From contig NC_134366.1 of the NCBI RefSeq assembly GCF_035582795.1, positions 136,796,756 through 136,860,755 of the forward strand: a stretch of 64,000 nt of DNA, read 5' to 3'. The notes under the pieces were generated by a model. That model worked only from the letters and a program-made list of their open reading frames with translations, was not told where the DNA came from and made no database searches. Positions 43,801 to 56,100 of the stretch are shown here, in pieces. Every line of letters starts with the position of its first letter. Positions within the stretch are counted from its first letter, which is position 1. Source of the stretch: Mycteria americana (Eukaryota > Chordata > Aves > Ciconiiformes > Ciconiidae). The translations under genes and the position numbers were made by a program.

Positions 43801-46800
43801 AGGAGCCTGGTGCTTGCAGAGCGGGCTTTTTCTCTGCTGGGCTTGGTGGGGAGGTAAGTCATATGGGAGTTATCCGCTGGCAAAAATACGCTTTTTCTCT
43901 TTGTTTTCCAGTCATGTAAGAGAGCCACAGGGCAGATTTTCTGTGACTGACACATGAGAGCTTCACAGCACTGGTACAAGATAAGAGGTTGCAGAGGGGA
44001 ATTCTGTGAATGCAAACCCCAGGGATGTCATTAACTCTATTGAGCCAAAACCAGCACAGGCATTGAAACCTGAACCTGGACATCGCTCAACCACTCCTTC
44101 CTCCTCCAAATCCCTCTCCTAAACCCACTGCTTTGCAGCCAGCCTCCCAGGCTCTCCTGGCTGTCAGTCCACAGCCTGCAAGCTGTTATTCAGCTGCTAA
44201 AATAGAGGCGTTAGAAGCGATGTCTGTAAAAGCAAGCATATCTCTAGGAAACAGTGATCTGGTTGTGTCAACAAAGCCAGGTAACGTTCCTGGGCAAGCA
44301 ATACTGAAAAAAAAAAATCATTAAAAAATGATATTTTCTTCTTGGTGATGGCTGGCAGACATCCAGAGTTTCCGTCCAGGAGGGGAGTTAAAGCAGGTAC
44401 TCTTGCCCTCTGTTAGTCCCTTGAGAGACGGCTTGGCTTGGTGACTCTTTGGAGGTGGACAGCTGTGCATGCTGGTGGTCTTCCCTTGCGGGTGTGGAAG
44501 GGGAGGAAGAGGAGGGTGATAGGACTGCTAGGGAGAGACAGGAGGGTGCCGGGCTCTTTCTCACTGTGAATCCTTTGAAGTCCAGCCTAAGCAATCCCTG
44601 CTGAAGACTGGCTGCAGGACCGTCCCATGGCTCCGCAGCCTCTTGGGCTTTGCTCTTCTCTTCCTCCTTGTTGCAGCGCTGTTGTACCATGCGTGGCTTT
44701 CCTGGCATTTCTCATCCAGCCTTTGCAAGCATGGCCGAGCCTCCACATTTCTTTACCTAGCAATCACTGCTGTGGTTCATACTTTGACAGAAAAACCTGT
44801 ACTAATTTTTCACGTCTGAACTACATATTCCTGCCAGAAAAATATTTCGGCTTAGGCCTGGTTGCAGCAGGTGGGTTTATCTTTGTTTTGTTGCCTCCTT
44901 TTTGTGGTTGTGCTGTTTATTATCTGTTCCGTGTTAGCGTGCTTCAGCACACAGAAAGGGGAAAACCAGCAGCAGACTGTCCCTCACCTTGTTGCCATCA
45001 GATGTCCTCTGCAGATGCATCAGGTGTCACGCTCAGCCTGTTAACAGAAGGATTTTGTGGGCTACCACAGGTGAGTATAAATTCACCAGAATTACATCCC
45101 AGAGGCATGTTACACCCTGAGAGGTGCCTCAGTTCATTGTCCAAAGGGCCAGCACAGCGGCATGATCCCCCAGCTTTTTTCCATGCCGTGAATGCCCCCT
45201 TCCCTACATCACCATATGCAGGTGTTTCTGTGCACTGATGTTTCTAACCTTCAGCTTTCCCTCCCAGAATTTCTCTGTTTCTGCCTGTGCAGCGAGGTGG
45301 AAGTGCCTGCCTCATCAGGCGAGGACGGCTTTCCTCATCTAATTCAAAGCCCCTTATTAAAGCAGGTTTTGATACGCAAGGGGCAGCTGACTCAGAGTTG
45401 GGAGGGTAGGAATGAGGTGTTCAAATTCCTCCAGACGCAGAAGTCACCTCTGACCCGGCCACGGAGGGGAGGGGAAGAAGAGAAATATCTTCTCACTGCT
45501 GCCAGGAAAGGCTCCCCACCGGCCCTGCCAAAGCCCCAGCTGTCCGCGGCTCAGCTGCCGGAGCAGCTTCTCCCGCTCGGCTCTGGGCTCTTGTCTGCAC
45601 CAGGCAGTCAAAGCAAAGGTGTGATTTCAAATGCGTTTAACTAAGCTATCACAAATTTCCCATGAATGCAAGACTTCAGAAAAATCGATTTGTTTTTATG
45701 TGACTGCTGAAAAATGTGTGTGTTTATGTAGGGGAAATTCCAGCTGGATGGGCTACAAATGGGTACAGGATTTCACCCAAACACGTAACAAGTATGCAAG
45801 GCATTGAAAATAAAATAGTCAATAATACATCTAATTAATGTGATTCATTGCCATTGCATGCAGAGAATAGTATTCATTTTCATGCGGAAATCAATGGAAA
45901 CCTTCACTTTTATATTTCCCTGAAGTGCACCATTTCCAGACTGGTGTTGCATGCAGATAAAGGGCCCTGCTTCGGAGTCGGGGTCTGCCCCTACGTGACG
46001 TAGGGGACTTGCTCAGCTGCTCTATAGCATATTTCAGATGCAAGCCCTATACAGTCATGAGGTAGAATAAACATGAGAGCTTTCTACAAGACACTTAACA
46101 GGGAAAGTATTGTAGTTATTGATGAAAAGAGAAGACAATATTCTGATTACATGTACAGTACAGTGGCACAGTGATTTTATACAGTACATGCAGGCACTTT
46201 GGCTTAAATTTGAGGATGAGATATTTATTGCTTGTACAGTTGTGTGATAAATTATTGGCAAGTAGGAGCACAGATGGCTTTCCCTTAAGATCAGGCATCA
46301 CATGCCACAAATTATCTGGGAAATTGTCATTTTAAAAATAACTCTGGAACAAGTGCCAAGCTGAGAGGGATATCAGTGTCTAATAAACAGATATAAACAC
46401 AGCAGTGCCCAAAACTAAAATCTATTTGAATTAAACTATGTGGAGAGAGAGTATATACAATTAGCACCTATTCTCTAGCAGTACAAATGAAAGCTTTTCA
46501 TACTGTATTTCTTCTGTATCTTTCTCATCAAGAAATTCAAATAATGGGTTTGGTGCATATTTAAGCCACTGTGGAGCTAATGACTTGAAGAGTCGTGTTA
46601 GATTCTTACGTTACAGCTCCTAAAAAAAAAAAATCATACCGGAAGAAACTTAAGCACAGTTATAAGCAGGCAATTTTTTTTAACTGTTTTTCACGGTGGT
46701 GACATGTTTACACCCTGAAGAGTTTGAACTCCAGCACAGCCATCGCTCCTATTGTCTTCTCCAGCAACCACGCGTACTTCACACCTTGGAAAGGCAAGAT

Positions 46801-46900
46801 CCTGGAGCATGCCGAAACACACAGGCAAAATTACGTCCTGCATCTCACGGCCACGGCTGCTTGCTCACAACAGAGTATTTATTAGGCTGCAGCATGTAAT
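40841..46900. other. intergenic DNA upstream of TRIM55
   Basis: GC-rich patches at 43.3-43.85 kb and 44.4-44.7 kb carry long overlapping frames on both strands, a composition effect rather than genes. A 19-nt palindrome with a CRE-like TGACGT core lies at 45988-46006. From 45.65 to 46.7 kb the DNA is AT-rich. No gene is recognised. Confidence 0.5.
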
Positions 46901-47300
46901 GCCGCTGGGGCAGCCTGACGCTTTCCGCCGCCATGCAGAGATAAGGCGGGAGCGGATTGCATTTGCCTATCGCTCTCCCTCCTCCTCAAGGGGTGAAGGC
47001 CGCCATGTGCGAGTGAGGAGAGCCAGGGCCCGCCGGCCGCCCCCCCGTCCCCCCGCCGCCGTCACCTGTCCCAGCCCGTCCTCCTCTCACGCGCTTATAT
47101 GGGCACGGCAGGACGGCATCTTGTGACGCCGCGCTGCTAAAAACAGCCCCGGCTGCCTTCGGCCCCTCGTTTAAACAATGTCCTCCGGCCAGAGCAGCCT
47201 CTGATCGCAGCAGAGCCTTGGACTTATTTCAAGGGAAATTAACCTGGAAACCCCTCCACGAGGCCGTGATCCTGAGCATATGCCCCTGGAAAAGCTAGGG
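46901..47300 (+). promoter_or_regulatory. TRIM55: TRIM55 promoter region and 5' UTR
   Basis: A CpG-rich block at about 46.92-47.18 kb lies just before the TRIM55 start. It holds an E-box CACCTG near 47063, a TATA- or CArG-like CTTATATGGG at 47094-47103, and a MEF2-like CTAAAAACAG at 47137-47146. These suit a gene made in striated muscle, but each is a short motif with one mismatch or a common sequence. The transcription start is not visible. Confidence 0.5.
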
Positions 47301-47468
47301 ATGAGCACCTCCCTGAACTACAAGTCCTTCTCCAAAGAGCAGCAAACCATGGATAACCTGGAGAAACAGCTGATTTGCCCCATCTGCCTGGAGATGTTCA
47401 CCAAGCCCGTGGTCATCCTGCCCTGTCAGCACAACCTCTGTCGGAAATGCGCCAGCGACATTTTCCAG
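47301..47468 (+). CDS. TRIM55: TRIM55 exon 1: N-terminus and first part of RING
   Basis: TRIM55 (MuRF2) is a sarcomere- and microtubule-associated E3 ubiquitin ligase of striated muscle. The 168-nt exon gives 56 residues and ends in phase 0 at donor GTAGGT. It reads [20 protein letters not shown] and then the RING zinc ligands Cys26, Cys29, Cys42, His44, Cys47 and Cys50. I chose ATG 47301 because its product aligns with the mammalian start MSASLNYKSF and it has G at -3. An in-frame ATG at 47280 would add MPLEKLG but sits in a weak context. MuRF1 and MuRF3 have related RINGs; the match is closest to MuRF2, and DNAJC5B next door agrees. Confidence 0.95.
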
Positions 47469-47883
47469 GTAGGTTTCTTCCCACAGAAAGCTCTGCTTCC
47501 CAAGCGCCGCTGGCTGAAATGAATGGAAAAGCAGATTGTTACATGTTTCAGTGAATTGCTTTTAACAGTCGGTAAGACTTGGGGGGGAGTGATTTAAAGG
47601 AGAAGTTGAGCCTCCCTCGGGGGCCAGGGCTGAGCTCGCAGCAGGTTGAAGTGTCACCTGTTAGCTGCGGGGACATGGCCGTGCGTGTGAGCTGAGGAAC
47701 CGGCCCCTCACCCTGCAGTCGCCAGGCGCTTTCCTGAGGGTGGCTTGCTGGACCTACCCTTTCCTTGGGCATGTTGACAAATGGTTTGCTACAAGCATGT
47801 TTTTGCCCCGGTGCTTTTGAAAGAGGTTTTCCTGGTTTTGCATGGCCTTACTCACCTCTCCTTGTGCTGCTTGGCAAGAGCAG

Positions 47884-48056
47884 GCCTCCAACCCCTACCT
47901 GCCGACCAGGGGAGGCACAACCGTGGCATCGGGAGGCCGCTTTCGCTGTCCTTCCTGCAGGCACGAAGTGGTCCTCGACCGGCACGGCGTCTACGGGCTG
48001 CAGAGGAACCTGCTGGTGGAGAACATCATCGACATCTACAAGCAGGAGTCCACAAG
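47884..48056 (+). CDS. TRIM55: TRIM55 exon 2: rest of RING and MuRF-family box
   Basis: This 173-nt exon follows a short intron of 415 bases. It starts in phase 0 after acceptor GAGCAG and ends two bases into an Arg codon at donor GTAACG. Residues 57-113 read [20 protein letters not shown], the long insertion between the sixth and seventh ligands typical of MuRFs, then Cys78 and Cys81 that close the [24 protein letters not shown] belongs to the MuRF family conserved box. All eight zinc ligands are present across exons 1 and 2. Confidence 0.95.
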
Positions 48057-51000
48057 GTAACGAATGAATGTGTACCCTTCAGAGGAGGTTTGCAACAAAA
48101 GCAGAAATGGTTTAGGAGACTGCGGTGGCCTTCTGGTCTTTCTGTTTGTTGCACAAAATGATGTAGTTGTTTTCTCTCTTGGAAATGCAGAAAGGGACTG
48201 CGCTGCCGTGCATGCCTGTCTGTTTGCTGTGCAATGGAGTCAGCTCTCACTGAACACAGAAAACCGTATCCAAATAGATGCTTAATTTCCCTGCTTCCAC
48301 TTACAGCAGAGGATTGTGCCATGCTTATTCACATGAGCAATACTTACCCGTGTAAGCAAAGCCCTTGAGGTCAGCATGGCTGCTCACATGAAGAAGGGAA
48401 AAGGTTCACATCGTTTATTTTAAAAACAGTTCAGACGAATCTTGTTTGTCTTTAACCTGTGTGTTCTCATGCTAAAGAAGGGAAAGAAATTTCAAATCTT
48501 GTTAGAAAATCCTGAGGGACAGACAGCACAAACAAGAAAAAAACTGAATTTCACAGAGAAGATTCCCTGCATCATAATGTCAGATCAAAACTCAATAAAA
48601 AAATCTCCATTCCTGTCAGCTTGGGATGTGAACTCATAAAATCAAGTCTTATTTAGGACTCCATAAAAGAGAAGGAATAGCCAGAAATAATACGTATCAG
48701 TGCTGTGTGGCTGTGCACATGAATCAGGACCCCAGGGCAGAGGAATGGGTTAATCCTAAAAAGTAAGATTACTCCTGAATGTTAAGTGCCTGCATTGGGT
48801 GTGTAAGGGATCCAGCAATAGAAAAATATTGTGTTCTCGTCTCTCTTGCCCTGGGATGGGTTGGATGCACGCTACCACCTTGGGGAACTTAGTGAGGGGA
48901 AGCTAAGCCTGGTCCCAGGCTGCCAAGCAAGCAGCTCGCACTCAGGGAAGACACCTGTTGACACCAGCGTGCATCCATAGGGTCAGTTTTGTATGGCAAG
49001 GTGTTTTGTACATCTGAAGGAAGGTGTAATCCTGGCCGTGCTCCCTGACAGTCTACCCATCCCACCCCAACAAGGAGCTGGGTTTCACAGGGACAATGAG
49101 GTGATATCACTGGAGCAGGTGGACACAACCACCAGAGCCCCGCACCTCAGGTGGCTTAGGGCATTTCTACCCTCCTCTAGCAGAGGAGGACAGTCACCAG
49201 CAGAGAGGACGTTTTGGAGCCCGGCAGTGGCTTTGGCTGTTCTTGGCTGTTTGAATCTCTTCAGGGACTGTGGTAGCTGGGCCTAGGTTGGAGCTCCAAA
49301 GCAATGGAGAGCACGAAGTTGGCTTAAAATTGTCCTTTCTACTGCCCTTTGTGCTCAGTGCCAAGGGAAGGTCAGCTACCCTTGTGTGTGTCATTGATAC
49401 CCAAATATTATTTTAGTCAGGAAAATCTCGGAGGAAATGAATCAGCAAAGCTACTGTGGTGGACTTTGCTTTTGACCAAATAAGTTGGACATGTGTGGCC
49501 TCATGTCTTTCTTGGGTTTGGTTTTTTTTCAGCTCACAGTTGGATTTAACTTAAAAAATAAAGAAATGCAGCTCTTTTTCCCACATAGTTCACGGGTAAT
49601 TGGAACAAAATTCAGTTAAACAGAAATGTAAGAGATTTAGTAGATTTTTTTTTTAATTCCATGAAAGTAAAACACAACATGATGAATAAAAGGGGACAAT
49701 AGAAAAAAAATATAAATATGAACATATATTTTCTTAGATATTTGTCCAAACGGTTCATTTATTTAGTCTGTTAAGGTGCTTATTTAACCTTCATGTATGT
49801 CCTTAGAATGAAAGTTATCAGTGTTACGTAGCAGCAGCAATGCATAGCAGCATTATCTAAACTATTTGGCACTTTATAGGCCTCAGCTGCTTATCTCCCT
49901 ACGTCTAACGTTCCTCAGGCTCCCACGAGAGTGTGAGCAAGATCTACCATGGCTTTACCCCATGCTGTCCCACTGAAACCAAAAAGTCAAGGGAAATCAA
50001 GTCTTCTCCACTTCTTCCTTTTGTACCAGTCTCTTCCAAACTGAGGGCTGAGGTCTGGCAGAGGTACATAAGAGGAAGGGTGAGATATGACATTTGCCTC
50101 CCTGTTTCTTCCCAAGACAACCCTTCAAACTGGCAGCACCTGTGATTTCCAGACAGGAGCCTCTTCCCCTCGAGTCCTCCTGTGGGTATAATTCACCGTA
50201 ACTGTGTGTGCCAGAATGATGCCGCCTCCCAGCTGCATTTCACATGAACATAGGAGAGTGAGGTGAATTCAGCTAGGGAGCAAGCTTTGTCTCCTGCTTA
50301 GGCAAAAACAATTTATTTCAAAAATATTTTTTAAAGTTTGAGTTTCTATTTGAATTAAGGAATTGGGTTTTTTTAAATAAAAGCTGGGTCAGGAGCTGGG
50401 CTATGGGGTTGGGAGGGTCTGCCCAAGCCCTCACATGCAGCCCCTCCTATTACTAAAATCACATCATATAGTCTTTTATCCCATTGCTCATCAAATTCCA
50501 GCTGATGGCAGCGTAGCCTGTTGCCCAATTTAGAATCTATTAGCAACGCAAGGAAAGAAATCTTCAAGCAGGATGTGGCTCCTACAAAGCTTCAAAGGAG
50601 GGCAAAGGACTGAACCCAGTGGAAATAGAGTTGGCTAAAATATTAAACTAATGTTTGAAAGTCTGCAGGCCACAGATTATCTGAACTATCTGAGGAACAT
50701 CAGGGTGCCTGCTGCCACCAGGAAAGGGTAGCAACAGGAGGCTGTGACTTCTCGCAAGCTCTGGCAGCATCTAACAAGCTTGGCCGGCTATTCCTGATCA
50801 AAAGGTGCTTTGGGCTTTGTTACCGGCTGAATCCTGATCAGGGAGGGTCGAGCACTCTTTCTCCTTTGCACCTACCAGGGAGAGCCCTAGGTACAGGCTG
50901 TTCCTGCAGCCCTGAGCCCAGATGGAGCACTGCGTGCAGCAGCGTGCACAGCAGGGACCAGGCACTGTGCTGAGAGCGTGCATCGGCTCTACGACAATGG

Positions 51001-51449
51001 TGACGTGCTGCATGACAAGATAGCCAGCACCACCAGGAGCAGCTATCCCTGACACCTCAGAAGCCTCAGCCAGAGCTCCCGAGGGAGGATGTGGCTCTCC
51101 AGGACAGGCTGCAGGGATGCCTGAGCATCTCACGTAGGCTGGGCCAGGGACATGGGCTCCCTGCCCACGGGTCACCAAGCAAGAGAGCTACAGGAGGAGC
51201 CCCACAGACTGTGCAGCAAAAGAGATGAGGAGAGAGATCACCTGGATCTTCTCCAATTCTCCACAGAGACAAACCCCCAAGCTCACCTGTGGCCAATGGT
51301 TTTCTGGGGCCAGACATTCACAATAGTACTAGTGTAACGGAGCTGCAGGAATCCCTATGTCCATATGAATTTTTTGGTCTTCTCATTTTTCAAGCCCCAT
51401 TTCTGCCCTGGGTATTGATGGGCTTTTCACTGCTTTTGGAAGAGTCCAT

Positions 51450-52600
51450 CATTGTGGTTGATTTTCAAGGATCACCTCCTCCAAGCTCAAGAATGGTCCA
51501 TCCCCATATACAGGAACTCAAACAATGGTGGCAAGATATCTGTATTGATTAACAAGGAGCTCCTGATAAAAATAAAACACTAAAAAAGAAGGAAAAAAAG
51601 GTGGACAGGTGACTCAGGAATATTTTGAGACACTGTCCAAGCATGGACAGATGGACTTAGGAAAGTCAAAGCCCACCTGGACCTGAATCTGACGAGGGAT
51701 ATGAAGACTAACAAGAAAAGCTCCTACAGGTACACAAGCAGCAAAAGGAAGATTAGGGAAAGTGTGGGTCCACTGCTAAATGGGGCAGGGGCTCCTGTGA
51801 CAAAGGACATGGAAAAGGCCAAGGTACTCAATACCTTCTTCACCTCAGTCTTTACTGGTAAGATCAGCCTTCAGGAATCCCAGGCCCTCGAGACCAGAGG
51901 GAAAGTCTAGAGCAAGGAATACTTACCCTCAGTGGAGGGGGATCAGGTTAAGAAATATTAAAAAAAAATGGACATCCTGATGGGAGGCACCCATGAGTGG
52001 TGAGGGAGCTGGCTGATGTCATTGTGAGGCCACTCTCAATATCTTTGAAAGGTCGCAGTAATCAGAATAGGTTCCTGAGGGCTGGACTGGAAGAAAGCCA
52101 ATGTTACTGCAATCTTCAAGAAGTGAAAGATGAGAATCCAGGGAACTACAGGCTGGTCATCCTCACACTGGTCCCTGGAAAGCCGTTGGAGCAAACCATC
52201 GTGGAAACCATTTTCAAACATATAAAAGACAAGAAGGTGATTAGAAATAGTCAGTATGGATTTATGAAGGGGAAATCATGCCTGACTGACCTGATAGCCT
52301 TTTATAGTGAGATGACTAACTCAGTGAACGAGAGGAGAGCAGTGGATGTCGTTTAGATAGACTTTCAACACTGTCTCCTGTAACATCTTTACTGACGAAC
52401 TGATGAAATAAGGTCTAGAGTGGACAGTGGACAGTGAGGTGGACTGAAAACTGTCTGAACTGCCAGACTCAAAGGGTTACGGTGAGCAGCATGAAGTCAG
52501 GTGAAGGCCAGTCATTAGTGGTGTATGCCCAAGATTGATACTGGGGCCAACAGAGTTTAATATCTTCACTGATGACCTGACTGTGCCTCATACAGTCATG
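51450..52600 (+). mobile_element. CR1 LINE fragment, sense strand
   Basis: The broken reading frames carry CR1 ORF2 phrases in order. QWWQDICID comes first, then GPLLNGAGAPVTKDMEKAKV with LNTFFTSVFTGK (the linker before reverse transcriptase). These are followed by NYRLVILTLVPGKPLEQTIV, SQYGFMKGKSCLTDLIAFY and RAVDVV (reverse transcriptase blocks), and last FNIFTDDL. It has many stops and frame changes, and the catalytic YADD region and everything after it are missing. It is a dead, old copy with both ends lost. Confidence 0.9.
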
Positions 52601-52857
52601 CAGATTCTCTCCATCCCCTGACCAGGTGCAGGCACTATGTGATGTGATGGTACAGGAAGGGCTACAGCTATCTTAGGGTTCTCAGTAAAAATACTATCGA
52701 AGTTGGATTCAGGATTTCAGTAGAGACATTTCTGGATTTGTAGAAATCCTAAGGAAAATGTGCCTTCTAATTAAACAGCGGTTTTGCTAAGGTCTTACTA
52801 TGTCCTTAATTAGTGTGCTCCTTTATGTGCCCAGCAACTCTGCATTTCCTCACCAAA

Positions 52858-53423
52858 TCACAGAATCACAAAATGGCTGAGGCTGGACGGGACCTCTGGA
52901 GGTCATCTGGTCCAACTCCCCTGCTCAAGCAGGGCCACCCAGAGCCAGTTGCCCAGGACCATGTCCAGATGGCTTTTGAGTATCTCCAAGGGAGGAGACT
53001 CTACAACCTCTCTGGGCAACCTGTGCCAGTGCTCGGTCACCCTCACAGTGAAAAAGTGTTTCCTGATGTTCAGACAGAACTTCCTGTGTTTCAGTTTGTG
53101 CCCATTGCCTCTGGTGCTGTCACTGGGTGCCACTGCAAAGAGCCTGGCTCCACCCTCATTACACCCTCCTTTCAGGTATTTAGATACCTGAAGGTATTGA
53201 TAAGATCAAGGTCATTGGTAAGGTCCCCCTGAACTTTCTCTTATGCAGGCTGAAAGTCCCAGCTCTCTCAGCCTTTCCTCACAGGAGAGATGCTCTAGAC
53301 CCTGAATCATCTTCAGGGCCCTTTGTTGGACTCTCTCTGGTATGTCCATGTCTCTCATGTACTGGGGAGCCCAGAACTGGACCCAGTACTCCAGGTATGG
53401 CCTCACCAGTGCTGGGAATCCTC
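52858..53423 (-). mobile_element. CR1 LINE 3' fragment, antisense strand
   Basis: The 3' end lies at 52858 with the bird CR1 terminal repeat (AATCACAGAATCACAAAATGG on the + strand shows the octamer-like ends). Next inward is the 3' UTR (GGACCTCTGGAGGTCATC), and then the C-terminal end of ORF2 on the minus strand: [48 protein letters not shown]. It is 5'-truncated, as most CR1 copies are, and younger-looking than the sense copy beside it. Confidence 0.95.
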
Positions 53424-55934
53424 CTCTCCATAAAACATGCACAACACTCTGCACGTTAAGGTCCCAATCCAATTTTAATGGAAAAGAATATTCCTATAGC
53501 AGTCAAACACAGGCTTAGCATCTCAGAGAGCAGAGTCAGAGAACAAGAGCACAAAGCTATTAGGCCATTTCAGCTACCTGCCACTTCTTTGGTCACAAGC
53601 ACATTTATGATGAATCTTTTCTTCTACTAAAGGCATGCTGTCATTTTCCTACTGGCTACCCTTTAATCTTCTGTTTCAGGAGCAGCCACAGTTTTAAACT
53701 TAAGGGTTGTGTTTTAGCCTTTGCTACACCTACATAGACCTAGAGGACCTCCTCTGAAGTCAGGGAATGTTCTGTTAAAAATCTCTCCTTTTGCAAAGCC
53801 TAGGGAGGAGACTATAGATCTGTTTACTTCTAGTCTTCTGTCACTGTCTTCAGGGCCCCACTAGTTCAGGGAGTTCTGCCAGGTTTCTTCCAGCTCTTTG
53901 CGGCACCTTTGAAGGTTGGCTACTTCTGGCTGAACTTGCTCGACACCGTCACCTTTTTGCCCTGTGCAATGTGTCTCTCATGCTAGTGGCACCATTCCAG
54001 TGTCAAATAACAGTCTAGTAGTTTCTGGTTCTGATCTTGTAAATATTTGCAGGAAGAGCAGCTATTTCAGTCTTAATTAATCACTTTGAAATTCATTGTC
54101 TGTTATTGTCCTCGCATGCAGGCTCTCCCATGGTGCACTATAGCATGAATATATTAAGGGCTGTTTGCAGTCATCTGCAAACAATGTAAAGCATTCCTTA
54201 TAGTGGAGACACACCTCTTTCGACTAGCATTGAAATGATGCTGATGCTAGATTTGACACACTGAGTGCCTCATGTAAATGTATGCTGGAAATTTGACCCA
54301 AATAATACGGGCTTCCGTCAGAAGTGTCCATTTTGTTTTATTCTGGTATATCGTGTTATATTGCAGATTACAGATTTTCATTATGAACCCTTTAAATTCC
54401 AGTGCCCTCCTGAAACTAAAAAATACGAATGCATGAGACATTTTCTTTGGTGCTTGATCTTTTTTTAAACACATCTAATTGATCACATTCCATTCCCTTC
54501 AGAAGAGAAAACCCGTACTTTGTCTTTAAAAAATAAATGCCATGTCCAATCTACCGAACTGTATGGAAAAACTCTATTGTAATATAATCTAAAATAATTA
54601 TCTTTCTATAAATTTTTAAACTTGTAATAGAATGACGGGTTGCCTCCTTGCTACAGAGCTCTGTAGAACGGCTTTTAAAAAATTGTTGCCATTTAATTCC
54701 ATTAAATTCTATAGTTTTTGAAAATATTTTCTATCTAATGATGAAAAGATATATTTCTATGATGTATTGCTCCACTTGCTACTGGTCATAGTCATAGTTC
54801 TCCTTCCAAATGGTAGCAGAAGGGGATAATGGCTGATATTGGAAAGATTCAACGTTGCCACAGTAGGATTGGCAACCTGTGGAGGCTTGAACCCCCAGGG
54901 ACACTCGTTCCATTGATCTACTAACTCTGTGCTCCAATACCACATCCTCACACACTCACGTGCTTGCCACAGACACTCAGGGTGCTAAGACTGAAGCGTG
55001 GGCTCAGAAAAGCATCAGCCTGCCCACACAGACTGGACCAGAGCTTTCACTTACACTGGGAATGTCAGTTAAGTGGCTCATTTAAAGGAAGCTACAACTA
55101 AATTAGTTCCTAAAATAGCAGGGATTGACTTGTGTGTATATGGCTACATCATATTGGTGAAGAGAAGATCAGGACTGAGCTATAGTCTAGTGACAGCTCC
55201 TGGCTTAGCACAGGAGAGGAACGCTTCTTGTGTAACCCATGCCGTTGGTGGCTGGTACAGTTGAGTAGCTACTGTTAAAAAGTTCAACACTGTACAAGCT
55301 AGACACGTGCCATCCAGCTAAAATTAATTTGTGTGAGACCTTATTTTGGTTGCTGGCCCAGTGTAAAGGCCATAAGGATCCAGTTCTTTTTGATATTGAC
55401 AGTCCTGACCTGGGCCTCACAAAGCTCACCACCAGAGCTATAGAGTCAAGGGCATGAAGGTCCACCAATACCTACAACTCTCACTTCAAAATAGCCCCCT
55501 GAATAAGAGCTTTGCTGCATTAAGGCCAAGTGCCCAACATTTTGCGTGATGAACTCTAAAGGAATTACATATGTTTCATATTTCAGATAGATGTTGGATA
55601 ACGTGCTAATTAAAGTACACGAGTAGTCCGAGATCAGTCTCAGTGAGGTTATTTACATTTTTAAATATGAGCAAGGGTTCAGTCACACTCCCAGCTGGAA
55701 TCCCCATATGAAGTCATGTTGCTATATTGTCATCACATCCTGTTGTGTCAGGACATTAAGCTGTATCGCTGTCTATTTAGTCATCTTGTGTGGCAGGTTT
55801 AACTCTACTCTGTGTATTCAGGCCAGCCTTGGACACTGCTATACAAATGTACCCTATTTCATGCTGATACCCTAAGTGTTGTCATGAGAAACTCATGAGC
55901 ACCAAGTTTGTTTTAAACTTGTTTTCTTTTGCAG

Positions 55935-56100
55935 GCCCGAAAGGAAGTGTGACCAGCCAATGTGCGAAGAGCATGAAGATGAGAGAATTAATATCTATTG
56001 TTTGAACTGTGAAATGCCCACCTGCTCCTTGTGCAAAGTCTTTGGTGCCCACAAAGACTGTCAAGTTGCTCCTCTCACAAACGTTTACCAGCGACAGAAG
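55935..56100 (+). CDS. TRIM55: TRIM55 exon 3: B-box
   Basis: The 166-nt exon completes Arg114 and encodes residues 115-169, ending in phase 0 at donor GTAAAT. It holds the B-box type 2 zinc site: Cys124, His127, Cys136, Cys139, Cys144, Cys147, His153, with Cys156 nearby. The text [20 protein letters not shown] and [20 protein letters not shown] is near-identical to mammalian TRIM55 as I recall it. In MuRFs the B-box supports dimerisation and leads into the coiled coil. Confidence 0.96.

Larger units (their letters stand above)
48057..55934 (+). other. TRIM55: TRIM55 intron 2 (7.9 kb)
   Basis: Runs from donor GTAACG to acceptor TTGCAG. It contains two CR1 LINE fragments at about 51.45-53.42 kb, listed separately. 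The rest is AT-rich or mixed DNA without recognised content. The segments 50.8-51.3 kb and 54.75-55.45 kb look like old interspersed repeats, but I cannot name a family. Confidence 0.85.

Noticed and set aside
43257-44015. Long overlapping open frames on both strands (251 codons on minus)
   Set aside because: GC-rich composition removes stop codons in several frames at once. No motif is recognised.
44627-45238. 203-codon open frame with hydrophobic stretches that could look like membrane segments
   Set aside because: It crosses changes in base composition, has no homologue that I can recall and no coding signal. Best explained by chance.
50800-51310. Moderately GC-rich segment before the sense CR1, suspected interspersed repeat
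   Set aside because: I found no terminal repeats, target-site duplication or coding trace that would name a family.
54856-54940. tRNA-like GGTTCAAGCC B-box on the minus strand
   Set aside because: No matching A box at the right distance, no acceptor stem and no anticodon arm. A chance match or part of an unnamed old repeat.
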